Assembly: GCA_905182985.1 (NCBI GenBank)
Contig: CAJJDN010000019.1
Span: forward strand, 587,760-651,759
Origin: Paramecium sonneborni
Taxonomy: Eukaryota; Ciliophora; Oligohymenophorea; Peniculida; Parameciidae
Direction of reading: 5' to 3'
Length of the DNA: 64,000 bases
Shown here: positions 52,134-63,369 of the stretch, piece by piece
Numbering within the stretch: the stretch's first letter is position 1
Layout: each line of letters opens with the position of its first letter
Made by a program: the position numbers and the translations under genes
Notes under the pieces: generated by a model
What the model saw: the letters and a program-made list of their open reading frames with translations, nothing else
Databases searched by the model: none
Told to the model about the DNA's origin: nothing

Positions 52134-54827
52134 AATTAGCAAATATTCATTAGGATGTAACATTGAAGAGTGACACATTAAGAACTGTCAATGGATCCGA
52201 GTTACTGCCAGGAGATTATATAATATTAAAAGAAGGATAATAATTGAATTGTGATTGTGCTATTCTTCAAGGAGATGTAATGGTGAATGAAGCAACATTA
52301 ACAGGTGAAAATGTTCCAATCCCTAAAACATCATTACCTGATCATTCAGTCAAATTTAATTTCGAATAATTAAACCAACACTGTCTATTTGAAGGTACAA
52401 GTATAGTTAAAGTAAATTCAACAACTGAGAATTATGCAATAGTACTTAGAACAGGTTTCAGTTCATTAAGAGGTTAATATTTTAGAAATGTTTTATTCCC
52501 TGCCCCTCCTTCTTAAAGATTTTATGTATAAGCTGCCAAATTTATACTATCTTTTGCAACAATCATAGCTATTGTATATGGTTTTATGTTAATAAAATAT
52601 ATTCCTATGGAATTTAAAACAAGTTTATTAGTTTTAAGATTTCTTGATAATATTGTTTGGTCCATACCTCCTTCAATGCCTATATTTTTTAACATTTGTA
52701 AAACAGCTAGTTTAGTTAGATTGGGTTCAATTGGTATCAATGGTAGTAATGCTGATAAAATTGAATCTGCTGGACGTATTGATACTTGTTGTTTTGATAA
52801 AACTGGTACTTTAACTACTCTAGGGTTGAAAGCAATTTAAGTTTGGACTCATGATCAATAATTAGTAATTTATTTATATTAAAATTATTTAATAGGAATC
52901 AATTGCTAATTATATTCTAGCATGTTGTCACCATCTTTTGTTAATTAATGGGGAATTACAAGGGGATCCACTTGAAATTGAAATGTTAAATTTTATTGGC
53001 TGGAAAATTAATTTTGAAGGCAAAGCTTTTTTTTCTGTTAAAAAAGATTAACAAGAATTTGAAATCATTAAAATTTTTGATTTTAGTTCTGCAAGATAAA
53101 TGATGAGTGTTATAGCTACTGATGGATCTAATTTCTATTTATTTTCTAAAGGATCTCCTGAAATGATTAACTAATAATCTTAAGATAAAAAATAAGTTGT
53201 TTTAGATGAGGTTAAAAAATATGCCTCTAATGGATTTAGAGTATTAGGATTAGGTTATCGTAAATTAAATAACAACCAATTAGATTTATAAAGGGAAGAA
53301 TTAGAAACATAATTAAATATTGTAGGAATGTTTGTTTTAGAAAATCCTTTAAAAGATGATACTCCACAAGTTATTTAAACATTAAGAAACAGTGGCCTTG
53401 ATATCAAAGTTATTTCTGGTGATAGTCCTTTAACTACTATTTATTGTGCTAAAATATCTGGAATCATTGATTTCAATTCTGAAGTTATTATTTTGGATTA
53501 TAATTAATCTAAAAAATAAATTGTTATATTCGATAATGAAGATCAAGCTATATATGATGAAAATATTGTAGAAAATTAAAATATAATTGAATAAGTTATT
53601 CAAAATCCTAAAATGACTGCTGTTACTGGAAAATTTTTGGAATTTATTTCTAAATTTTTAACTGTAATTGATCCAAATAGAGATACCACAATTACTATGA
53701 CTTAAAATAATTCATCTAACTAAATTTTTACTGAAAATAATGCTATCGAATTCGATGATACAAAAATGAAAGAAATTACTATGAAATTAATTTCTAAAAC
53801 TAGAGTTTTTGCTAGATAAAAACCTGAACAAAAAAAATAAATTGTTGCTCTTCTTTAAGAAATGGGAAGATAAGTTATGATGACTGGAGATGGTGCTAAT
53901 GATTGTGTATGATATTTATAATTTATAGATTAGTCTGCTATAGCTTAAGCATAAGTTGGAATTTCATTTAGTGAATCTGATGCATCTTATACTGCACCTT
54001 TTAGTTCTAAATCCACTTCACTGAAATGTTGTATCTAAGTATTAGCATAAGGAAAAGCAGCTATTATGACTATTATTGAAGTTTTCTAATATTAACTTAG
54101 TGTAAATGGAATAAAATTTGCTGCAGTTACCATTATGTTTTTAGAAGTTTAAAATTTTTGTAATACTTCTTAATCTATTATATTTTAGCCGAATTTTAAA
54201 CTGTATATGTTGGATTCATTTCCAATATTCCATTGCTAATCTTTTTATGTATATCTTCACCTGCTACAGAATTAGCAGAATATATACCATTAGATGATCA
54301 ATTTTCCTATTAAAATCAAATTTAAATCTACACTAATATTTTCTTTGCTGTTTTAGGGTATAATCAATTCAATAATCTAGTCTATGTATAAATTATGGTA
54401 TACTCATTACAACTGATAGATTCTTCGAATACTCTAAGCCTATCGAGAAATTTTAAAGAGAAGGATACTTAAATTCATTAATGTTTTTAAGTTTGATGTA
54501 TTACTTCATGTCTTTTGGAGTATCAATATACGTATCAAATCCTTTTAAAGTCAAATACTATAAGAATATCTTACTAACATTATGGACAACTCTTGGTTTT
54601 GTTGTAGCAATAGTATCATTTATATTTCCTTAAAGAGCTTCTTGGTGTGATGTGATAGATATTAGAGAAGACACGTAAGAATTAATAATATTTTTTAATT
54701 CAGCTTTAAAGGATTCAATTGGGTAATATTAACAGTGGTCATAGTAACATCTTTTTTTGGGTTTTTTGTCCAAGCTCTTTTTTAAAGATATATTCCATCA
54801 ATGTATAAAATAACACATAAGAAATGA
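51454..54827 (+). CDS. P5B-type (ATP13A-like) transport ATPase
   Basis: 1063-aa protein with seven introns (51550-51573, 51768-51789, 52865-52895, 53905-53928, 54160-54188, 54358-54380, 54675-54703). The actuator loop is NEATLTGENVPIPK. The phosphorylation motif FDKTGTLT lies near residue 432, the nucleotide site is FSKGSPEMI, and the hinge is MMTGDGAND near 785, followed by QAQVGISFSESDASYTAPF, typical of P5B pumps (lysosomal polyamine/cation exporters in animals). Hydrophobic segments sit before and after the A domain and at the C-terminus. The M4 motif, usually PPALP in P5B, reads IPPSMP here, so the substrate may differ. Intron 53905 begins GTGTAT, and the residue after GDGAND is Tyr rather than the usual Cys. 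A truncated duplicate starts at 50202. Confidence 0.9.
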
Positions 54828-54894
54828 ATAATAATATCATAACAAATATAAAATATTAATGTAAAAGATTAAATACAGATGCTGTTGATATTTA

Positions 54895-56537
54895 ATGATT
54901 GAACTCATTCTAGTATTTTAAGTCTTTAAATATAAAATATAATTATAAATCCGTTTTATTAATTTTATTAAATGCTTATTTTGCTTTTATTGGTTGGAAG
55001 CCTATCATAAAACACTTAGTATTTATGACTAAAAATTATTAGAGCTTTATAGTTACATAACGGTTGATGATGCCTTATCTGATCTGTTAAAAAAATAGCC
55101 AAAAGGATATAAACCATGGCATCCATCTTTGAGTGTGAGATTACGTGTATAAGAAGAAGAAAGAACTTAAGAATTTTATTCATTTGTTTAATAGCAAATA
55201 AAAATCAAATAAAGAGGAATGAATACTTAACATCCAATGCAATTTGTATAAGTATAAGGGCCAGAATTTTTTGAGAATTTGGTTTGCAAATGTAGTTTTT
55301 CTCCTGCAGAAGTAGCTTAAGAAGAAGAAGAAGGAGGTGAAGGAGGAGATGAAGCAGATGCAGGTGGTGCATGTGAACCTGAAGGTGGTGGTGAAGGAGA
55401 AGGAGAAGATGGAGGAGGAGAAGAAGTGGAATTCATTGTTAAAAAAACTAAAGCACACGGAAAAGACTTTAGTTTTCTATAAGTTGGAACTTAAAGTAAT
55501 TTAAATTAATATATTCCTTAACCTTAATAAGTAGATTAATTATCCTAATATGATTAAAGACTTTTAGCTTAAGAACAATTAATAAAACAGTTTATGGAAA
55601 AATAAAATTAACTGACTTAATAATTATCTATGTTACAATAAAGTTAAGGTGTATTTGTTCCATCACTTTTTCCAACTGTTGTAGATCCCAATTTCTTAAC
55701 TCCTTAATAATAAGCATAGATGCTTTACTTACTATAATTGCAATAACAATAACAATAAATTCAATAACAACTACTCTAACAACAAATGCTTAACCAATTA
55801 TCATTCCAATCTAATCCAACAATGTTAAAAAATGAAAATGCTTAAATGCAACAATAATTTCAAATTCCAATTCAATAACCATTTGTTTATGCTCAACCAG
55901 TTACTTAAAATATTTTGAATCCATAGTAATTATTGCTTTAACAATAACTACTTTAATAATAGTAAATATCTCAGCAATAAATTCCTTAATAAATAAACTA
56001 ATAGTAATTACTCTAGCAACAATAGTAGTTGTTAAATCAATAGCAGATATCATAACCATAATAAATTGGATAACCTAATATTCCCCAACAAATACCACAA
56101 TTCTAATAATCATAAGTCCCTCCTATTATTATACCAGGTTAATAATAGTAATTTTCAGGTTTTCAATAACAACCAGTTTAATAATAAATTCCTTAACAAG
56201 TTTAATATTAAAATTTATAATCACAATCAACTTATCAATAGATTCCTTAACAATAAATATAATAATAATAGATGCCTTAAGAATAATAAATGCCTTTATA
56301 ATAATAAATACCTTAATAATAGTAAATACCTTTATAATAATAATAAATACCATAATAATAGATACCATAATAATAATAAAATGGATTTCTATAATAACCA
56401 CAATAATAACAGAACATTCCATAATTCGATTAATTGGTATATAAATATGTTAAATTTAGTTGGCTTAATAAATGGCTTAACCCTTGATGTAACCTTAGTT
56501 CTTGTAAAAATAACCATAAATTATTGGCGGAGGGTGA
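54895..56537 (+). CDS. Gln-rich low-complexity protein, 539 aa
   Basis: Intron at 56437-56459 lets the tail read QLLAQQMAQPLMQ instead of ending early. The N-terminal ~140 residues look folded (LEAYHKTLSIYDQKLLELYSY, PWHPSLSVRLRVQEEER, GPEFFENLVCKCSFSP). Then comes an acidic/Gly block (EEEEGGEGGDEADAGG..., 55321-55430). From ~residue 215 onward the protein is over 40% Gln with IPQQQ and LLQQQ repeats, encoded almost entirely by TAA, TAG and CAA. Such tails are typical of phase-separating or transcription-related proteins. The start is uncertain: the first ~25 codons are hydrophobic and could be non-coding, with a later start. 67 bp after the ATPase stop. Confidence 0.7.
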
Positions 56538-56596
56538 TCAGTACGAAAAATTTGAAATAAGATAAATTTAAGATATTATTTTATTATGTTCTTAAA

Positions 56597-57876
56597 TCAT
56601 TATTTCATAATTTCTTGCTCATTTAGTTCATTTAATTTGTTAAATTAATAAATTTTAAAGTATTAATGATGCAAAAGTTCATAAGCATCTAATCTCTTTT
56701 CAGGGTTGACTTCTAACATTTTAAATCTATAAATGTATATAATATAGAATTTACAATAAATCTTTAGTCAGAGGTGGCAAAGTGCTATAAATAAGATCAG
56801 CAGGATTGATATTACATTCTTTGTTTAATTTTAGCATTTCCGCATTCCCCTTTCCTTAAAATATTTCCTTTCCTAATAAAAGTAGATGAAAAATGGCTCC
56901 GCAACTAAAAATATCACATTTTTTACTATATCCCCTCGATTTATCATTCATATTAGCAACTTTTTCTATTATTATTTTATACTTTCAGGAGCTACAAATC
57001 CAGGTGTGCCGCATTTAGGAAATAAATAAGGAGTGAGTTTACTAATGGCAGATAAACCAAAATCTGCAATTTTGAGCGTCGAAAAATCATTAGGATTTGA
57101 TAATAAAATATTTTCTGGTTTTAAATCTCTATGCATGATGTCCTTGCTATGAATATACTCAACTGCTGATAAAATATTTTCCATAATCTGCAATATTTAT
57201 AATAATATACTTGTTAAATTTCATAATCATCAAACTTGCATTATCTTTTTTTGATTTCTGTCAATAAGCTTCCACCTTGACATAAATCCAAAATCAAATA
57301 TATATTATTATCACCATCATAAACTTCATGAAGATTAACAATCTATGTATGTGGACTTAGAATTCTCATTATATATATTTCATTTTAAACTGCTTTCGTT
57401 CCATGTTCTATGCTAGAAAGTTATTTTTTATCAATGCATTTTGCAGCAAATTATAAATTTGAATGTAAATGTTTTAATTGAACAACTAGTGAATAGCTGC
57501 CTTATCCCAAAGTCTCTAAACGCTCAAATTCATCTTAAATACTCTCCTAATACACATATTTAGCTATTATTCTTTTTAAAGCTAATAAAGTTTCAGACTC
57601 TCCATAATATTTCTTTTATTCTTTTTCTGTCACTATTATAATATTTCTTAGAGATGTTAGGTTGGGGGTTTTCTTTGATTTTTTATATTTCCATATAACT
57701 TTCTTTATTTATGTCCAAGAATAAATTTTCATTGGATAACCTTTCTTTGAATCTTTGTTCATTATTAATTTATCTTCAAATAAGTATACATAACGATTAA
57801 ACCATCCTATTAGTTTCTTTTTCTTAATTTGACAATGAAATATTGATAATGAATAATCAAATTTATTTTATTACAT
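56597..57876 (-). CDS. PH-domain serine/threonine protein kinase
   Basis: 401-aa protein with introns 57188-57210, 56960-56982 (ends AAAAG) and 56727-56754. Residues ~1-105 resemble a PH domain (KKKKLIGWFNRYVYLFEDKLIM, YPMKIYSWTQIKKVIW). The kinase domain follows: glycine loop LGQGSYSLVVQ, AAKCIDKK lysine, LILDLCQGGSL hinge, MHRDLKPENILL near residue 238, IADFGLSA, KCGTPGFVAPE, CDIFSCGAIFHLLL, and NPEKRLDAYELLHHQYF. All catalytic residues are intact, so it is active by inference. The overall type is CAMK/AGC-like. PH domains often bind phosphoinositides, suggesting membrane recruitment. Converges with the Gln-rich gene (59 bp between stops). Confidence 0.93.
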
Positions 57877-57920
57877 AATTCTAATTATTTAAATTAATTA
57901 AAATCAATTCATATTCATAA

Positions 57921-57929
57921 ACCCATAAT
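57921..57929 (+). promoter_or_regulatory. Possible snRNA proximal element
   Basis: ACCCATAAT lies ~58 bp upstream of the U1 5' end. Ciliate snRNA genes are reported to share an ACCCATNAA-like element at about this distance; recalled, not checked. A TATATAAG also occurs near 57950. Confidence 0.35.
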
Positions 57930-57978
57930 ATTTTATTTTATATTAAATTATATAAGACAAAATTTTTAAATATAAATT

Positions 57979-58131
57979 TTACTTACCTGGCGAGCACTGC
58001 TGATGATCATGCAGATCAGTAGTGTGGGGTTAAGCTGGCCATCGCACAACCGGCGTCAGTGAGGCCCCAAAACTTTCCGTTTGGAAAGGCTTTATCGCTC
58101 AATTTCTGCTAGTGAGGGGAAACCCTCGCAC
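57979..58131 (+). ncRNA. U1 spliceosomal snRNA
   Basis: The 5' end carries ACTTACCTGG, which pairs with the 5' splice site. Stem-loop I contains GATCATGCAG, close to the U1-70K loop GAUCANGAAG. Stem-loop II contains CATCGCAC, close to the U1A loop AUUGCAC. Stem-loop III is CTTTCCGTTTGGAAAG. The Sm site is CAATTTCTG, and the last hairpin is GTGAGGGGAAACCCTCGCA. It stands out as a G+C-rich island in AT-rich flanks. It recognises the GTA starts of the tiny introns seen throughout this window. The exact 5' end is within 2-3 nt. Confidence 0.95.
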
Positions 58132-58575
58132 CCTCTTTCATTTAATTAAACAAACGAAATTTAATATGAATTTATAAAATAAATAATGTTCTTCTTTCAT
58201 TCATCTCTTTTTTCATTTACTTCTTAGATATATTAAAATAAAAAATTACTTTCTATGTTTCATTAATAATATTATGCAATATGTTTTGTAATAATATTTT
58301 CATAATTGTGTTGAGTAGTTTAAAGAAAATCCCAAAATTTTTGGTTCTCAATTTATATCTAAAGAAAAATTTTTACTACCTTTTATTTCAAATCTTTTAT
58401 ATTTAGTGTTTATGATACAATAAATAATAGATAAAGAAAATTAAAGAACTTATTTTATTAATAGTTAAATAAATACTGAATAAAGTACTGGTAATGATGA
58501 GTAATTATTAAATTTTTAAGCATAAAGAGATTTGAGCATATTAGCTATTTTATTAAATTTAAAATAGTAAATTAG
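58132..58575. other. Intergenic region between U1 and the phosphodiesterase gene
   Basis: AT-rich, no coding frame; presumably holds the U1 3' processing signal and the phosphodiesterase promoter. Confidence 0.5.
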
Positions 58576-61500
58576 ATGGGTTGTTCTATACAAAAATCGT
58601 CTGATCGTATACTGGAGAGCAAACGATACTCCGAAAATACAAATACACGTAAAACTATATGAATTACAACATTAGTAACACCAGATAAAAAACCAAGTTT
58701 AGATGTTTTTAATCCAATATTAGGGAAAGTAGTACAAGTACCAATTCTGGTACCTGCTTCTAAAAGCAGTATAATGAAGAGAAGGAGTACATAGATGACT
58801 ATAGGATTATGAATTAGTATTGATTTGATAATATTTATATAATATTGTATTAGAAATTAATGGAACCTAGACTTCCACAATACACTTTATTTTTTATTAC
58901 AATAAATAGTTTATTGAATGAAAAGGTAATAAATAAACAACAAAAAACTGAATTAGAATAAGGGATTTTAAAAAAAGAGAAAAATATTATGGAGATTGTT
59001 AGCAAATATGGAAACAAAGACATGTAAAATAAAAAAAGAGTATGAATAATAGGGAATAAAAATTTCGTGAATAATTAGTTTAGTACGCTAATCATAAATA
59101 AAAAGATGTCTTTGTACCTCATATCAAGCATTTAGAAAAAAATAAAAGTACAAAATTTAGTGTAAGTGCTCGTCAAATTTCTTTTTAACAAGATGACCTA
59201 CTAATTGAAAGCAAATAAGAAGTATAATTTTTGTTAAAATAAAGTCGTTATCACCATTTATTTTGCAACTAATTGAATAACTTGACACAATGCTATCGAT
59301 ACATATGACAAATGGAGGAAAATTTGTTTAAACAGATGTTGAGAGATTAACTTAATTAAGAGATTAAATTAACAAATATTTAGGGATTTAATATGAGTAG
59401 GAATTAGACAATGATTCCCCTGTAAGATGCAGAAACATTAGTGTTTGTGGAAGAGTAATATCAGAGTAATAAGATGATAAATCAGATTTAGTTGATACTA
59501 GTGTTCAGTTAAAAAGTAAATATCATTTACAAATAATCGAATAAATTAAATAAACTTATGTTTAATTAAAAGTATATACATGATTCTTATAGTAGAGTTT
59601 ATTTTTGGGTAGTTTACATACTCATTATTTATTAATGTAGGAAGAACTTTCATACAATAATTTAGTGAATGTAGTTAAATCAATAATAAAAGAATTGACA
59701 GATTCAGATGAAATTTACTTTTTAATAAAAAGAAATGAAGAGTGGGATTTTTATTCTACAGAGAAAGACTCAATAAGATAGATAGAGAAAAATAAGTAAT
59801 AAGTATTCTTTGAAAATTTTTCACATTTGAAACCAAATATAGTTTATAACTTTTAAAATAATGAGTAGCAAACAAAGTAATTATAATAAGTATTGGATTT
59901 GAATTCTTAATTTACAGAGCTATCAATTATAAGATTTATAAATCAGAATAAATAAGAGACGTTTTTCTTTTTTTATTGGAATAAGCCTGGGAGAAATAAA
60001 TTGTTAAGAAGATTTATAAAGTATAGCATTTGATTAATAAAAAGTGAAGCAAACGAATATAGATTCAAAGATGAAGTTTTATCGTTAATGAATTTTTTGA
60101 TAGATGTAATTCTGTAGGCAAGAGTGCAATATTTTAATCCAGTGTAATTTGCAGATTAGATTTTGGATATAGCTTTGAGTTTTGTGGAATCATCATAATA
60201 TATATTAATTGATGAAATGTTTAGGGCTTTGAATCCATATTTTAAAATAAAAAAAGATTATGCATTTTCAGAAGATGGAAGATAAAAAGTAGAGACTGAC
60301 ACTTCTGTAAGAATAGAGATGGAGTGTCGTAATCCAATAGCATTGATTTTAGAGGAATTTTATTTAAATAGACAGGATCATCTATATATTTATACAGAGA
60401 TATTGAAATTGAAATCTAAGTATTAAAGACATTTAAGATTGTGTCATGAGAAAACAGCATATTATAAGTATTTTTTAAGATCTTCAGATACAATTTTATT
60501 TGATTTTGATAAAAATGGTAGACTTTTATTTTTGAATCATTACATATGGGAAACTTTGAAATAGAAATATAATATAATATTTTCACCTGAAAAAAGGACT
60601 CCGAATTATAAAGAGTTGTTTACAGATGAAAGGATATTAAAATATATAGATCTAGATGAATTTATGATGAAGAAGAAAAATGAGTATATTTAGCATGAAG
60701 ATTTTGAGATATTTTTAAAAGTGGTAGATCATGTATATAAAGGTTTTGTGATTATATTTCATTTACAAGAGGGGTCGAGAATGAAAGATTATATAAAGAA
60801 TTTGAAAAATGAAGAGTAATTAGAGGATGAAATAAAATAGTCAATTTAAAGATCATATAATAAACATCAAACATTCAAATTTATATCTCAATTATAAAAA
60901 TCAAATCCTAGTGTAAAGAATTCTTATATATCTTTATTTATTCCAGAAGAGTAATCTTTGGATAGTTAGGAATAATTACAATAATCAAATAGTTCTTTAT
61001 AAGTAAATAGAAACAAGAAACCTAGATTGAGTATTTCAATGTTAGGGAAAACAATAAAAGCTTTTAATTATTTAGGATCTAAAATGCGTATAAAGTCAAT
61101 AGAATCAGCATTGGAGATAGAGGAAGATGATGATTTAGACACATTGTATGAAGATTAGACAATTGATAAATTTGAATTTAATATCTTTTCTGTAATTATA
61201 TAAGATTTATAGATGAATAGTATAAGGATAATATGAAAGCGAAATTAGTATATCATATTATAAAGAAGAATGATTGGATTGATAATTATGATATGAATGA
61301 GGAAGTGTTGATGAAATTTATAAAAGAAGTTGAGAGAAAATACAATAAAAGAAAGAACCCTTTTCATAATTTTGATCATGGTATAACTGTAATGCATAGT
61401 TGTCATTTATTATGTTGTTTACCAAGAGCACATTAGTATTTAAGTGAGATAGTTCATTTTGCAACTGTGATTTCAGGATTATGTCATGATATTTCTCATA

Positions 61501-62208
61501 CAGGAAGAACAAATTAATTTGAAATAAATAGTAAAAGTAAATTAGCTACAAGATATTTGGATAAGAGTGTAATGAAATTAGAATTTATTATTATAGCCTT
61601 TAGAAAATCATCATGCAGCAGTAACATTGAGATTATTTAATTAAGATAAATATAATATATTATCTGGATTGAGTGTTGAGGATCTATCAACTTTCAGATA
61701 AACACTGATTGAAAATATATTATTTACAGATATTAAATAACATTTTGGATTAATTAAAGATTTTGAATAGAGAGTTAAAGAAAGTAAAGAGAATTAAGAT
61801 AAGATGTTTGGTAAGGTTGATGGTGATGTTAAATTATTTACAGGAATGATTGTTCATACTTCTGATTTTAGTGGGGCTGCAAAAGTATTTGAATTATCTA
61901 AAGCTTGGACAGAAAAAGTAAATATGGAATTCAAAGCATAATTTGATGAAGAAGGAACTCGTAAGATTACTTAAACACCTTTTATGAAAGATTTAGATAA
62001 ATAAGAAATAATGGCAAAAAATGAAATGGGATTTTTTAAAGTTATTGTGAGACCGTTATGGGCAAGTTTGAATGAGTTTTACGTATTTTTACAAATTTGA
62101 ATATTTTAGGATAAACAATTGTAGGATATTATTGATAATGTAGAGAACACCATAATTGAATGGGAGAAGATTTATCACACATATAATGAATAAGAAAAAT
62201 AAAGTTGA
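58576..62208 (+). CDS. Cyclic-nucleotide phosphodiesterase, large, intron-rich
   Basis: About 1113 aa. The catalytic domain (residues ~800-1060) has all class I PDE signatures: PFHNFDHGITV (HNxxH), ISGLCHDISHTGRTN (metal-binding HD), LENHHAAVTLRLF, and IVHTSDFSG with the late Asp; it hydrolyses cAMP and/or cGMP. The upstream ~650 residues include a region with GAF-like spacing (unsure). MGCSIQ at the N-terminus suggests myristoylation and membrane attachment. Clear introns: 58649-58675, 58738-58766, 59024-59052, 59222-59244, 59572-59592, 60021-60044, 61192-61220, 61569-61596 and 62083-62109. Between 58813 and 58931 the structure is unclear: either two odd introns (37 and 17 nt) or an in-frame TGA. 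Next gene starts 50 bp on. Confidence 0.9.
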
Positions 62209-62258
62209 ACTGTAAATTATATATTTCGTTTTTGGATATTTAAATTTATTTATAATTT

Positions 62259-63279
62259 ATGAGTGAAAGAAGAGAAGAGGATACAACTCTTGTTTAAGCA
62301 GCTATTCCAGTTGCCTTAGATGGTGTAAAATAAGCTGAACAATTGGAAAAAAAGATTAAAGAGTATTCATTATAAAAGATATATTAATGTATAGATAAGG
62401 AGGATAAAAACTTGAAGATGCTGAAAAACAAGCAGAAGAATAAATTGCTAAAGTTTAAGGATTTATTGGTTTAACTGGAAGTTAAGCATAAATCGCTTAA
62501 TAATAATCACTAGCTGTAGCTGCTGCATAATATCTTGCAGGCAGTTTATTATCTATGTTGATTCTTTAACTTGGTTTCTTTGGATCCATTCTTACTTTTA
62601 TTCCATTCTTAGAATAATTGACAATTATTTTATATTTAGTTTCCATCTTAATTGTTCAATTCTGTCCAGCAACTTTTGATAAAGTATATATATAATTATT
62701 ATATATTATTAGGTTCCTAGAAATTTTGGATTCTGTATTGTCCATTCAGCCAGCAAAATTTTATTAATGGTTTATCTTACTCTTCATTTTGAATCAATCA
62801 AATTTGAACTTATTCAATTAGTATTTGGAATAGTCATTCTATTCTTATTATATTAAATTAAATAAGGAATAAGTAATTTAATTATTATATTTTTAGCTGA
62901 AAATTAAGACATTGCCTTAGTCGTTAGAAAATAATTCTTTACAGTTTTAATTGTATCAGCAGTGATCTCAGGATTTTTGGGATTGTTAACAAGATCAAAC
63001 TTATTTATTACTATTCTGTTAATTATTATTGGAGCTGGTTACACCTATTATTTATAATTGGCTTTGTAAAGATTTTGTGATCACAAATTCTTATTTATTA
63101 ATAAAAACGATTTGTACATGGGAGCTGCCTAATTAGATGCTGATTTATTCTTATGGTGTAAATTGGTTGGTTTCCATTGTTTTAAGAAAAATGAAGGAGG
63201 AGCTTATGTTCCAAATTTAGAGTTTGAAGAAGAAAACAAATAAAAAGTATCAGAATCATAAGAATAAAATAAAATATGA
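62259..63279 (+). CDS. Multipass membrane protein, ~311 aa
   Basis: Introns 62363-62394, 62684-62712 and probably 62873-62896 (24 nt, in frame, could be retained). A charged N-terminal helix of ~75 residues (QAEQLEKKIKE, EDAEKQAEEQIAKV) precedes hydrophobic segments such as AGSLLSMLILQLGFFGSILTF, LTIILYLVSILIVQF, FFTVLIVSAVISGFLGLL and FITILLIIIGAGYTYYL. The C-terminus is acidic and soluble. The topology, roughly six segments, and the INKNDLYMGAAQLDADLFLW stretch are loosely reminiscent of TMBIM proteins, but key motifs are missing. No confident family; function unknown. Confidence 0.75.
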
Positions 63280-63369
63280 AATATTCATAAGAAAAAAAAA
63301 ATAGAAAATATTATTATTACCTTCATATATAAAATATTTATTAGATAAGATTTTAATAATTATTTTTAT

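Noticed and set aside
52522..52740. Minus-strand ORF inside the ATPase gene
   Set aside because: Shadow of the transmembrane/DKTG region of the ATPase on the other strand.
56129..56422. Minus-strand Ile/Val-rich ORF
   Set aside because: Reverse complement of the poly-Gln tract; low complexity and overlaps a better-supported gene.
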